Positions 23,824 to 33,600 of a DNA stretch of 43,237 nt are shown here, piece by piece. Both the position numbers and the translations under genes were made by a program. Source of the stretch: Clostridia bacterium (lineage in GTDB: Bacteria > Bacillota > Clostridia > Oscillospirales > CAG-272); contig JAFULU010000248.1 of NCBI GenBank assembly GCA_017483125.1, positions 1-43,237 on the forward strand, written 5' to 3'. The notes under the pieces were generated by a model, which was given only the letters and a program-made list of their open reading frames with translations, did no database searches and had not been told where the DNA came from. Position 1 is the stretch's first letter. Each line of letters begins with the position of its first letter.

Positions 23824-25539
23824 ATGAAGCGTTTTACCCGACTTTTGTGGCTGGCGGGGCTTCTGACCCTGTGCCTGTGCCTGGCCCTTACTGCCTGTGA
23901 CGGCGGCGAGGGAGACGTGACCACCCCCACGTTGGCACCCACCGAAGCCCCCACCGAGCCCGCCACCGAGGCTCCTACCGATACCCCCACCGAGGAGCCG
24001 ACTGACGTCCCCACGGATGCTCCCACCGATGCTCCCACCGAGGAGCCCACTGAGGAGCCCACCGAGCCCGAGACCGAGGCTCCCGTCCTCATGCCCACGG
24101 TGGATCTGGACAAGCTCGCCGCCGATGACGCGGGGGCCTTCGTGACCCGCCCCACTAAGTGTGAGGTCTCCTTTGAAGTGGACGACACCGAGGGCAAGTT
24201 CCTGCGCATGACCACCAAGTCGGTCACCGCCGCGGGCACCGCCAAGCCCTACATCCTTCTGGAGCTGGAGGAGCTGGTGACCGCCATGAACGGCATCCTC
24301 CCCAACACCACCGAGTACCCCCACGTGGTGCTGAAGGTCCGCGCCAATGACCTCTGGAGCCGCAGCCTGACCTATTTCGGTGCCCCCACCGTCCGTGAGG
24401 CCGCCAACTTTGAGGGCTTTGCCCGCACCGCCCGCGTGGCCGACAGCGGCGACTGGCAGTACGTCTACCTGAATCTGACCCCCTTCACCAAGAACTGGAA
24501 GGTCCTCTTCCTCAACTTCGAAAAGGCCGCGGGGAAGGACGGCGAGTCCATGGATCTGGCCGAGATCCACTTCTTTGCCACCGCCGAGGAGGCCGCGACC
24601 CTCTACCCCAACATGGCGGACACCTACCCCATCGTGGAGCAGACCATGGAGAACTACAAGCTCAAGGTCATGTCCTTCAACGTCCAGACCGAGAACGGCA
24701 CCTCGGTGGACTTTGACCTGCGCGCCGAGCTGCTCCGCGACCTCATGGATGAGCTGCAGCCCGACTCCATCGGTATGCAGGAGGTGACCACGGGCTGGAT
24801 CTACCGCATGGATACCTACTCCTTCAACCAGAGCTACGCGGGGGTGGGCGAGGGCCGTACCCCCGGCGGCGAGGCCAGCTCCATCTACTACCGCAAGGAT
24901 AAGTTCGATCTGGTGGATCACGGCACCTTCTGGCTCTCCGAGACTCCTGACGTGGCGGGCTCGTCTCTGCCCAACGCCAACTACCCCCGTATCTGCACCT
25001 GGGCCCGCCTCAAGGACAAGGCTACGGGCTTTGAGTATGTCCATATCAACACCCACCTGGACCACAACGGCAACAACAGCGGCACCGACGGCCGCGCCAT
25101 CCGTACCGCGCAGGTGCGGGTGATCCTGGAGTTCATTCAGACCCTGCCCGACCTGCCCATGGTCTTTACGGGCGACTTCAACCAGGCCCCCACCTCCTCG
25201 GCGGGGAATACCTACGCCATGTTCAAGAACGTGCTGGGTCTCTCCACCTTCAAGAGCTCCACGGGCGAGGAGATCACGGGCTGCTTCGCCGATGCCCGCG
25301 CCGACGCCGCTGATACCGTCTCCACCGACGCCTGGGCCTCCATGACGGCCTACTGGCAGGAGGGCGGCTCCAAGTACGATCCCGCCCATAAGCCCATTGA
25401 TTACGTTTTCTATACCCCTGACACCTTCACCGCCCAGGTCTACCGCAACATCCACTACCACCGCGACGGCGTTTACCTGTCGGATCACCTGCCCCAGTAC
25501 TGTGAGTTGACCGTCAAGGTCCCCGCCGACGGGGAGTAA
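23824..25539 (+). CDS. Lipoprotein with endonuclease/exonuclease/phosphatase domain
   Basis: The 571-residue protein has a lipobox (ALTAC, Cys25) and a linker of more than a dozen PTE/PTD-type units (about 38-85). A beta-rich module of about 190 residues follows, then the EEP hydrolase fold. Catalytic landmarks are Asn286 (SFN), Glu320 (MQE), His411 (NTHLDH), Asp451/Asn453 (GDFN) and Asp554-His555 (SDH), so it should be an active metal-dependent phosphodiesterase or nuclease on the cell surface. The substrate could be DNA, a phospholipid or a phosphorylated sugar. The next gene, 21 bases downstream, is another secreted protein. Confidence 0.88.
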   Translation: MKRFTRLLWLAGLLTLCLCLALTACDGGEGDVTTPTLAPTEAPTEPATEAPTDTPTEEPTDVPTDAPTDAPTEEPTEEPTEPETEAPVLMPTVDLDKLAADDAGAFVTRPTKCEVSFEVDDTEGKFLRMTTKSVTAAGTAKPYILLELEELVTAMNGILPNTTEYPHVVLKVRANDLWSRSLTYFGAPTVREAANFEGFARTARVADSGDWQYVYLNLTPFTKNWKVLFLNFEKAAGKDGESMDLAEIHFFATAEEAATLYPNMADTYPIVEQTMENYKLKVMSFNVQTENGTSVDFDLRAELLRDLMDELQPDSIGMQEVTTGWIYRMDTYSFNQSYAGVGEGRTPGGEASSIYYRKDKFDLVDHGTFWLSETPDVAGSSLPNANYPRICTWARLKDKATGFEYVHINTHLDHNGNNSGTDGRAIRTAQVRVILEFIQTLPDLPMVFTGDFNQAPTSSAGNTYAMFKNVLGLSTFKSSTGEEITGCFADARADAADTVSTDAWASMTAYWQEGGSKYDPAHKPIDYVFYTPDTFTAQVYRNIHYHRDGVYLSDHLPQYCELTVKVPADGE

Positions 25540-25560
25540 GCAAGCCGAGGAGAAGCCACC

Positions 25561-26553
25561 ATGAAAAATCTGAAGATCCTTCTGACCCTGGCGGTCACCC
25601 TGTCCTGCCTGCTTTCCTGCTTCGCGGGTCTGACCCTCTCTGCCGCCGCCGAGGCCGAGTTTGAGATGGAGATCCCCTACGGTAGTCCCACCGTGGACGG
25701 CGTCATCGAGGAGGGGGAGTACCGGGTCACCTACACCATGGACAAGACCACCGCCGCCGCTTGGGTTGGTGAGGTGGGTACCTCCAAGGTGGTCTGGCAT
25801 CTGGCCTGGGACGAGGGCGGCCTCTACTACGCGGGCACCATCAACGACCGCACCCCCGCCTGGCGGGGCGAGAACACCCATTGGGTGGGCATCGACTGCC
25901 TGGAGCTGGCGGTCAATCCCGGTCTGATCCTCTCGGGGGACAGAGCCGAGGGCATCTTCTTCTCCTGCGGCTCCATGGAGGACGGTTCGGTGGTGGTCTT
26001 CCGCCACAACTTCGCCGACGGTCTGGTCAGCGATCAGATCACGGGCGCCAATAAGGGACACACCAAGAGATCCACCTCCTATACCATGGAGATCTACCTT
26101 CCCTGGTCTCTGGTGCAGATCGACGAGTACTGCACCGTGGGCGGTAAGGACGATATCCACCTGGACTCCACGGGCTGGAAGGCCGAGGCGGGCGCGAAGC
26201 TGGGCCTCCTCCCCTGCGCCATTGACTCCCTGGACGACCATGGCGGGAACATCATCGCCTACAAGTTCAACGGCACCGACTTCATCGCCAAGGATTTCAT
26301 CGTGGCTACCCTGATGGCCCCCGCGGGCGAGACCGAGGAGCCGACTGACGTTCCCACCGAAACCCCCACCGAGGAGCCGACCGAAGCCCCCGCGGACACC
26401 CCCGCCGAGACTCCCACGGATGTCCCCACCGACGATCCCGCTGACGGCACCGACGCCCCCGAAGAGAAGGGGTGCGGCTCCACCCTGTCCATGGGTCTGC
26501 TGGCCGCCCTGCTCCCCGCCGCTTGGGTCGCCTTGCGGAAGCGGGAGGGTTGA
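25561..26553 (+). CDS. Secreted CBM9-like protein with Cys-containing C-terminal anchor
   Basis: The 330-residue protein follows GGAGAAGCCACC, 21 bases after the EEP gene, so the two probably share a transcript. It has a signal peptide (to about residue 31) and a CBM9/DOMON-type beta-sandwich (PTVDGVIEEGEYR, VVWHLAWDEGGLYYAGTIND, YTMEIYLPWSL). A Pro/Thr/Glu linker (about 258-300) precedes the tail KGCGST-hydrophobic stretch-RKREG. That tail looks like a sorting or anchoring signal with a cysteine directly before the helix and positive residues after it. The protein probably binds a sugar at the surface, possibly alongside the EEP lipoprotein. Confidence 0.82.
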   Translation: MKNLKILLTLAVTLSCLLSCFAGLTLSAAAEAEFEMEIPYGSPTVDGVIEEGEYRVTYTMDKTTAAAWVGEVGTSKVVWHLAWDEGGLYYAGTINDRTPAWRGENTHWVGIDCLELAVNPGLILSGDRAEGIFFSCGSMEDGSVVVFRHNFADGLVSDQITGANKGHTKRSTSYTMEIYLPWSLVQIDEYCTVGGKDDIHLDSTGWKAEAGAKLGLLPCAIDSLDDHGGNIIAYKFNGTDFIAKDFIVATLMAPAGETEEPTDVPTETPTEEPTEAPADTPAETPTDVPTDDPADGTDAPEEKGCGSTLSMGLLAALLPAAWVALRKREG

Positions 26554-26573
26554 ACCATCCCTATAACGAAAAG

Positions 26574-26605
26574 AACCACCCGATCTCGGTCGGGTGGTTT
26601 TCTGT
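26574..26605. terminator. Terminator between convergent genes
   Basis: AACCACCCGA (26574-26583) pairs perfectly with TCGGGTGGTT (26590-26599) around TCTCGG, followed by TTCTGT. It ends the plus-strand pair and may also serve the minus-strand gene ending at 26615. Confidence 0.9.
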
Positions 26606-26614
26606 ATGGTCGGC

Positions 26615-28936
26615 TCACTTCACCATCCTGCGTACCTCGCCCCCCAGAGGCTTTCCCTCCCGGTAAACGGCGATGACGCGGTCCACCTCGCGGGGGGACT
26701 CCACGGTGAAGATGAAATGGTGGCCTGCCAGATGGCCGCGGGCTACCTCGTCCATGCGGTCGGACATACCCGTGGGCAGGGAATTGCACACCAGATTGCG
26801 GTGGCCCATGCCCTTGGGAGCATTCTCGCGGAGGACGGGGAACTCCTTACCCATGCGGTCCTTGAGGATGGCGGCGTTCCTTCCGCAGACCTCGCGGCAA
26901 ACGGCCTCGGGCTTCATGTGGCGGTAGATCTCCCGAATGGCGCACTTCTCCAGAAGCATCAGGGGGAGTCGGCCATAGACCGCGGCGGCGGTGGCGGCGA
27001 TATGACCGTACTCCGACAGAGCGGCGGAAATATCCCGCATACGGGGGACGGTCAGCTCGGGGGAGAGGATGAGGTCGGACAGACCCAGCCCCAGGAGACG
27101 GGCGGCGGCGGGGGTGTTGGCGGTGTTGAGGCGGAGATCCCCGTGGAGGGTGACCTCACCGTCCAGGCCGCAGGCGGTCACGGCCTCGCGGATCAGGGGC
27201 AGATGGCCGATATTGCCCACCAGAATATGGCGGATACCGTCACCCAAGGCAGCGGTCAGCTCCTCGCGGATCGCCTCGGCCTCGCGGTCAAAGATCACGG
27301 GGGGCATGAGGGTGCCTCGCTTCTGGGCGGGAACGGCGGCGGGGTGAGCCTTGCCCAAGGGGAGATAGAGGAGATCGAAGTAGTTGACAGCGGCGGGGGT
27401 GATCTGCTCGGGGGCATAGAAGCGGGCGGTGCGCTTGACCTCGGTCACGCCGCGGCTCTCGGTATGGGGAGCCTCGCGCAAAAGCTCCTCGGTGACCTTG
27501 TCGGCAGAGATGGGTCTGTACCCCTCGGCAGGGGTAGGCATAGCCTCCATACGGGCGGCATCCAAGGCCTCCAGAGCCTCGCGTCGCAGGGCGTTGAGGC
27601 GGGAGAGGGGGAGGGACAGGCCGTCGTCGATGTGGCTTGTGACAGACGCGGCGTAGTAGGGGGTGCCTCCCGTGCGGGTGAGCTGCTTTTCGGCGGCCTC
27701 GTGGGTCAAGGCGGCGGACTCGGCCTTGTCGGGGGCCTCGGCGGCGACCGTAACGGCGGCGTCGGGGGGAGTGTTATCGCAACGGAACAGAGGGGATGAG
27801 GCGGTGAGGCTCACGGGCTGACCCTCCTTCACGGTCAGCTCCATGGACAGAGGCAGATGGGGCTGGTGGCGCACTCCCAGGGCGGCCTTCTCGGCGGCGG
27901 CGGTGCGGTCCTTGTCGCTGTCGGTGCGCACACCCATCATGGAGCGGCCGACCTTGCCCACCTGATACCCGTCGGTAAAGCCTCCGCGGGAGAAAAGATC
28001 GCTCAAAGCGGCCATTTCCACGGGGGTGGCGGCGCGGTTCTCGTCCAGAAGCCTGCGCCAGATGGCGGTGACCCCGCTGACGTAGCCCGGGGACTTCATG
28101 CGCCCCTCGATCTTGAGGGAGGAGACACCCGCCTCAATCAGCGCGGGGACGTGACCCGCCAGAGAGAGATCCTTGAGGGACAGGGGGTAGTTTTCGTTTG
28201 TGGGATCGGGGGAGCGGCGGTCGGTTGAGTTGACGCGCTTTCCCTTGCCGTTCGGGCGGCTTGGTCCCTTGGCGCGGTCTTGGACGGTGGACTTACTGTC
28301 ACACCCTCCGCATCCGTAGGGAAGACGGCAGGGCTGGGCGCACTCCCCGCGGTTGCCGCTCCGACCCCCTACCACCGAGGAGAACAGGCATTGCCCCGAG
28401 TGGCTGACGCAGAGCGCGCCGTGGATGAAGACCTCCACCTCCAGGGGATTGTCCCGCACGGCGGCGGCCAGATCGTCGAGGCTTGTCTCACGGGCGATGA
28501 CGAAGCGGGAAAAGCCAAAATCCGCCAGGACCCGTCCCGTGGCGGCGTTGTGCCCCGAGAGTTGGGTGCTGGCGTGCAAAGGCAGATTGGGCAGGGCGCG
28601 GCGGATGAGGGCGGCGGCACCGAGATCGGCGATGATGAGAGCGTCCACTCCCGCTACGGCGGCCTCGTAGGCGGCCTCCAGAGCGTCGGTCAGCTCACGG
28701 TCCCACACCAGAGTGTTGAGAGTCAGGTAGACTCTGCCACCCATGCGGTGGGCGTGGGTGACCGCCTCGCGGAGGGCCGCGGTGTCGAAATTGTGGGCGT
28801 TCATGCGGGCGTTGAAGCGGCTGCCGCCCAAATAGACGGCGTCCGCGCCCGCGGAGATAGCGGCCTCCAGCGCCTCGGGAGAGCCGGCGGGGGCCAGCAG
28901 CTCGGGGAGGCGGGGAGGCTGATTTCTATGGGTCAT
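26615..28936 (-). CDS. rlhA: U32-family protein with DUF3656 region (RlhA-type)
   Basis: The 773-residue protein belongs to the U32 family, once called peptidases and now known to include prephenate-dependent tRNA and rRNA hydroxylation factors. The N-terminal barrel begins LPELLAPAGSPEALEAAISAGADAVYLGG (split across a turn). The signature EVFIHGALCVSHSGQCLFS is at 168-186, and Cys176, Cys183, Cys199 and Cys203 are candidate iron-sulfur ligands. GRMKSPGYV and a long C-terminal region follow. U32 plus DUF3656 is the RlhA (23S rRNA C2501 hydroxylation) layout, so the symbol is assigned by family. It lies 18 bases downstream of zapA and is surely cotranscribed. Confidence 0.85.
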   Translation of the reverse strand: MTHRNQPPRLPELLAPAGSPEALEAAISAGADAVYLGGSRFNARMNAHNFDTAALREAVTHAHRMGGRVYLTLNTLVWDRELTDALEAAYEAAVAGVDALIIADLGAAALIRRALPNLPLHASTQLSGHNAATGRVLADFGFSRFVIARETSLDDLAAAVRDNPLEVEVFIHGALCVSHSGQCLFSSVVGGRSGNRGECAQPCRLPYGCGGCDSKSTVQDRAKGPSRPNGKGKRVNSTDRRSPDPTNENYPLSLKDLSLAGHVPALIEAGVSSLKIEGRMKSPGYVSGVTAIWRRLLDENRAATPVEMAALSDLFSRGGFTDGYQVGKVGRSMMGVRTDSDKDRTAAAEKAALGVRHQPHLPLSMELTVKEGQPVSLTASSPLFRCDNTPPDAAVTVAAEAPDKAESAALTHEAAEKQLTRTGGTPYYAASVTSHIDDGLSLPLSRLNALRREALEALDAARMEAMPTPAEGYRPISADKVTEELLREAPHTESRGVTEVKRTARFYAPEQITPAAVNYFDLLYLPLGKAHPAAVPAQKRGTLMPPVIFDREAEAIREELTAALGDGIRHILVGNIGHLPLIREAVTACGLDGEVTLHGDLRLNTANTPAAARLLGLGLSDLILSPELTVPRMRDISAALSEYGHIAATAAAVYGRLPLMLLEKCAIREIYRHMKPEAVCREVCGRNAAILKDRMGKEFPVLRENAPKGMGHRNLVCNSLPTGMSDRMDEVARGHLAGHHFIFTVESPREVDRVIAVYREGKPLGGEVRRMVK

Positions 28937-28954
28937 GTCCTTGCGCGGCGGGGA

Positions 28955-29482
28955 TCAGTCCACGTCACCGAAGGACAGCTGCTCGAACATGGAGCCCACA
29001 CGGGAGCGGCGGCGGGGCTCCTCGGCGGGGATCTCCACAGGCTCCTCCACGGGTGCGGGGACGGTCTCGTTCTGGGCGTCGGCCACGCGGGAGAGGAACT
29101 CGGTGGGGGAGATGGGCTGGGGAGCCGCGGGGTTCCCGCCCCCCTGGGTGATGAGAGAGCGGAGAACGGCGTTCTCGTTACGGAGTCTCTCCAGCTCGGA
29201 GGACAGCTCGGCGTTGCGGTCCTTCAGTCCGTCCAGCACCACGCCGTACTTGACGCACTTGTCCTCCAGCTCGGCGGTCTTCTCGGCGAGGCTGATGCGG
29301 TCAGCCACGCACTCCAGGGCGCAGAGGAGAGCGGCCTCGGTCTTGGGGCAGCGGCTCTTGAGGTAGATCTCCCGCATCTTGCGGTCCAGGATCCCACCGA
29401 TCTTCTGTACCTCGTCGGCGGGGGCGTCGGAGATGACGCTGATCTGGAGGTCGGCAATGTTGAGGGTGTACTTCTGCTTCAT
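28955..29482 (-). CDS. zapA: Cell division protein ZapA
   Basis: ZapA cross-links FtsZ filaments at the division ring. The 175-residue product has the ZapA domain (residues 1-75: KYTLNIADLQISVISDAPADEV, KIGGILDRKMREI), then a coiled coil (about 75-115), then a Pro/Glu-rich, partly basic tail longer than in Bacillus. The start chosen is the ATG 9 bases after AGGAAGG; the ATG three codons upstream abuts the RBS and is less likely. The zapA-U32 gene pair is a recurrent arrangement in Clostridia. Confidence 0.88.
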   Translation of the reverse strand: MKQKYTLNIADLQISVISDAPADEVQKIGGILDRKMREIYLKSRCPKTEAALLCALECVADRISLAEKTAELEDKCVKYGVVLDGLKDRNAELSSELERLRNENAVLRSLITQGGGNPAAPQPISPTEFLSRVADAQNETVPAPVEEPVEIPAEEPRRRSRVGSMFEQLSFGDVD

Positions 29483-29555
29483 GGTGTCCATCCTTCCTGT
29501 CAGCCGTCCTTTTGCACAAAAAGCACCAAAGAGCGGCAGAATATTCAAAATGTAC

Positions 29556-29584
29556 TTGAAATTATTGGAATTTGGGAGTATAAT
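29556..29584 (+). promoter_or_regulatory. Promoter for proB
   Basis: TTGAAA (29556-29561) and TATAAT (29579-29584) are separated by 17 bases. They face away from zapA, which is transcribed in the other direction from the same 200-base gap. Confidence 0.75.
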
Positions 29585-29679
29585 AGAGTCAATACCTCCC
29601 ACTACCCTTATTATAATACAAAACTTGTAGATTGAAAAGGGCTTTTTGGTAAATTTTCTTGGAAAGTGAATATTTTTTT

Positions 29680-30471
29680 ATGAGTATGCTGGAAAACAGC
29701 CGCCGTATCGTGGTGAAGGTGGGTACCTCCACCCTGACCCACGCCACGGGGGCACTGAATATCCGCCGCATCGGGGCGCTGGTGCGGGTCCTGTCCGACT
29801 TCAAGAACGCGGGCAAGGAGATCGTGCTGGTCTCCTCGGGCGCGGTCTCGGCAGGCGTGGCCAAGGTGGGCGCCGCCAGACCCTCCACCATCGCCGAGAA
29901 GCAGGCCATGGCCGCCATCGGTCAGAGCGAGCTCATGCGGCTCTACGATCAGCTCTTCTCCCTCTACGGCCACACCGTGGCCCAGGTGCTCCTCACCCGT
30001 GACGTGCTGGACAATCCCACCCGCCGCGCCCTGGCCGAGAACACCTTTGAGTCCCTTCTCTCCATGGGCTGTGTGCCCATCGTCAACGAGAATGACCCCG
30101 TCTCCACCGACGAGCTGACCAAGTTCGGCGGCAATGACATCCTGTCGGCCTACGTGGCCCGAGTCTGCCACGCCGACGTCCTCATCAACCTCTCCGACGT
30201 GGACGGCCTTTACGACAAGGACCCCCGCAAGCACCCCGACGCCACCCTCATTGACCGCGTGGACGACCTGTCCGAGGCCCTCATGGCCGCCGCGGGAGGC
30301 GCGGGTACCGAACGCGGTACGGGCGGTATGGAGGCCAAGCTCCGCGCCGCCACCCTCTCCACCGAGGCGGGCATCCCCATGTTCATCATGAACGGCCATG
30401 ACCCTGATATCCTCTACCGTCTTTTGGACGGGGAGCACGTGGGCACGTATTTTACCGCAAAAAAATCCTGA
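29680..30471 (+). CDS. proB: Glutamate 5-kinase, short form without PUA domain
   Basis: The enzyme phosphorylates L-glutamate with ATP in the first step of proline synthesis. The 263-residue sequence has RRIVVKVGTSTLT, EIVLVSSGAVSAG, the VNENDPVSTDEL segment, NDILSAYVA, LINLSDVDGLYDKDP and GTGGMEAKLRAA. All belong to the amino-acid-kinase domain. The C-terminal PUA domain of E. coli ProB is absent, as in many short ProBs. Start choice is uncertain: ATG at 29680 or 29686, with only GGAAAG upstream, and TTG at 29659 is less likely. No proA is visible nearby. Confidence 0.9.
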   Translation: MSMLENSRRIVVKVGTSTLTHATGALNIRRIGALVRVLSDFKNAGKEIVLVSSGAVSAGVAKVGAARPSTIAEKQAMAAIGQSELMRLYDQLFSLYGHTVAQVLLTRDVLDNPTRRALAENTFESLLSMGCVPIVNENDPVSTDELTKFGGNDILSAYVARVCHADVLINLSDVDGLYDKDPRKHPDATLIDRVDDLSEALMAAAGGAGTERGTGGMEAKLRAATLSTEAGIPMFIMNGHDPDILYRLLDGEHVGTYFTAKKS

Positions 30472-30603
30472 ACGGACAGCTCCGCAGGAACTGCACCTCC
30501 CCCGCCCGTTGGGCGTATTTCACACCGAAGGTATTTTTCGCGCCAAAAGCGCATTTCACTTTGGACGGTCGCGGAGCGATCAGCCAAGAAAGGAGACCTC
30601 ACC

Positions 30604-33600
30604 ATGCCCGCCTACATCTGCGTGACCCACGCCCTGTCCCGTCGGGAGGAGACCGACACCTTCTGCCGCGGCCTGTCCCGCTACGGCTTCCGCTTTGCCT
30701 GCATCCACGAGCAGACCGATCCCCTGCATCGGACGGAGACCCTGACCGAGGCCTCCCTCCTCATCGCCCTGACCTGCCCTGCCGCCGAGGCCTCCGAGAC
30801 GGTGGCCGCCGATATCCGCCGCGCCATGGGGCGGGGTATGCCCGTCCTCTGCGTCAGCATGAGGGAGAACCGACTGGACGATCGCTTCTGCTCCCCCGAG
30901 GGCGGTGCCGCCCTGATCCCCGCTCCCACCGCCGACACCCCCGACCGCCGTACCGTGTCCCTGTTCATCCACCGCCTCTTCATCCGCCATCTGGCCCGCC
31001 TGGCCGAGTGCTTCTCCCCCGTCCGTTGCGTGGAGGATGCCTACGGTAAGGCCATTACCGCCGCCGTGGCCGCCCATAAGGGGGACGTAGCCGCCTGCTA
31101 CGCCCTTGGCCGCGCCTACGAGGAGGGGGACAGCGTCCCCAAGCTGGAGGTGGAGGCCGCCCGCTGGATCGCTCTGGCCGCTGAGGGGGGGATCAACGAT
31201 GCCCGCATCCGCATGGGTGAGCTGTACCTCACGGGACGGGGCACCGAGCGCAACCCCGAGGCCGCCTACCGCCTGTTCGATCTGGCCGCCCGCGAGGGAG
31301 ACCTGCGGGGCGAATACCGCAAGGGACTGTGCTACCTGCGGGGTTTGGGGGTTCTGAAGGACCCCGAACGCGCCTGCGAATGCCTGCGAAAGGCCTCCGA
31401 CGGGGGATACGCCCCCGCCGCCTACTGTCTGGGTCTTCTATACCAAAGCGGTGAGGGTGTGCCCCGCGACCACCGCGCCGCCGTGGCTCTTGTCTACAAG
31501 TCCTGCCTGTGGGGAGCCGAGGCCAAGGATGCGTCGGTCGGAGCCTTCCCCTCTCTGCTGGGCGACCGAACGGGAGCGGGTGTTTCCTGTATCACCATGC
31601 GCCAGATGCGCCGCACCCGCCTGCAAAAGGCTCTCCTTGCCCGAAGCACAGCCAACCGAAGTCGTCAGAAGGGCCTGTCGGTGACCGCCTTTGCCCGTAG
31701 CCGCGTGACCCCCGTCGGCTTTGCCGAGGCCGACTTCATCCGCCGTGCCACCGAGGAGGCAGAGCTTTCGGAGGTGACCCAACCCACCGATTCCCCCGAT
31801 GCCGCCACCGCCGTTATCCCCGCCTTTTCGGTGGATGCCGCCGCCGTGACCCTGGGGCGTATGCTGGCCGAGGGTGACCCCACCGCGGGGATCCCTCCCC
31901 ATCCCACCCGCGCCATGGTGTGGTATCGCTATGCCCTCAGGCGGGGGAATACCGAGGCTGTGTACCGTCTGGGTGACGCATACCGCCGCGGCTTCGGTGT
32001 CCCCGCAAGCCCCGCGCGTGCTTTCGCTTGCTTCCGTCTGGCCGCCGCCCGCGGAGACGAGGGGGGCCTTTTCGCCTTGGGTGTCTGCTTCGAGCAGGGT
32101 ATCGGGGTGGAAGCGGATCCCCACCGCGCCTTCCTCAACTACGAGCGAGCCGCCCTGGCGGGCTACGTCCCCGCCGAGAATAATCTGGGTGGATGCTACG
32201 AGCACGGCATCGGTGTGGTGCGGGACGTGACCGCCGCCGCCGAATGGTACGCCCGCGCCGCCGCCGAAGGGTTGCCCGAGGCCGCCTGCCGTCTGGGTCT
32301 GTGCTACGAGTACGGACGGGGGGTGGAGCCCGACCTCATGAAGGCCTTCCGCCTCTATGAGACCGCCGCCGAGGGGGGCGATCCCCATGCCGCCTACCGT
32401 CTGGGTCTGTGCTACGACCGCGGTATGCGCCCGAAGGAGAAGGTGCTTCTGACCTCCGCTGACGGGGAGGTCCTGCCCCACGCCGGCCCCGCTGACCGCA
32501 CCGAGGAGATCGTGGCTCCCGCTCCCGATTACGGACGGGCGGTCCGCCTCTTTGAGACCGCCGCCGAGGGTGGTGTGGCCGATGCCGCCTACGCCTTGGC
32601 CCTGTGCTATGCCTGCGGACGGGGGGTGCGTCGGGATGAGGAGAGGTGTCTCTCCTACATGAACCGCGCCGCCGACGGCGGCTGTGTGGCCGCCTGCTAC
32701 AGTCTGGGCCTTTACCACATGGAGGGTCAGGCTCTGGTTCGGAGCGTGACCCGCGCGGTGAGCCGCTTTGCCGATGCCGCCGCCCTATGGGAGAAGGAGA
32801 CCGAGACGGTTCAGCGGGAGTCTGTCCCCACGGGGGTTCTGGCGCAGGAGGGGCTGACCACCCGAGAAGCCGCGGGAGCCGCCCTGTATATGTTGGGCTA
32901 CTGTGCCCTGTACGGTTTGGGAGATAGTGCCAACCCTGCCGTTTCCTTCTGTGAGCGGTCCTTGACCCCAACCGAGCGGGTAGAGCTGGCCGCCGCCTAC
33001 TTTGAAAAGGCCGCGCGGACGGATCACGTGGGTGCCTTGACCGCGCTGGGTGATCTCTATGCCTTTGGTCTCCGTACTCCTGCCGCCGCTACCGCCGAGG
33101 ATGAGGCTCTCCGCTACTATATGGAGGCTGTTCGTCTGGGCGAGGCCCGTGAGTACCTGTCGGATGCCGCGAACGACAGTCCTATTGACGCCTTCATGAG
33201 CCTGGCGGAGCGCTCCATGGCTGTGGCTGAGGCCGCCGCCGCCGAGGGAGACGAGGGCTCTGCCGAGCTGGCCCGCGTCCGCAGCTGGCGCTCTTTGGCG
33301 GGGGCTTCGGAGGAGGGCAGTCTGGATGCCGCTGTATCCATGGCCGCCTGTGCCTACCGCGGCTATGGGACCCCGCAGAATTTTGATACCGCCCTGTGGT
33401 TTCTGGATAAGGCCGCCCGCGCCGAGGAGGGACGGGTCACCGCCTCCCTGTGGCTGGGCGACTTGTACTACGCGGGCAAGGAGCGGGAGTCCTCTCCCAC
33501 CTTGGCCGACGAGGCCTACCTCCGCGCCATTTCCCTCCCTGATACGGTGTCCGAGTGCGGTGTCTATACCCTCCGTGAACGCCGCGAAGCGCGGGTCAAG

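Noticed and set aside
26615..28936. Secreted collagenase-type peptidase
   Set aside because: The U32 family was named that way, but the protein has no signal peptide and has the Cys cluster and DUF3656 region of RNA hydroxylation factors.
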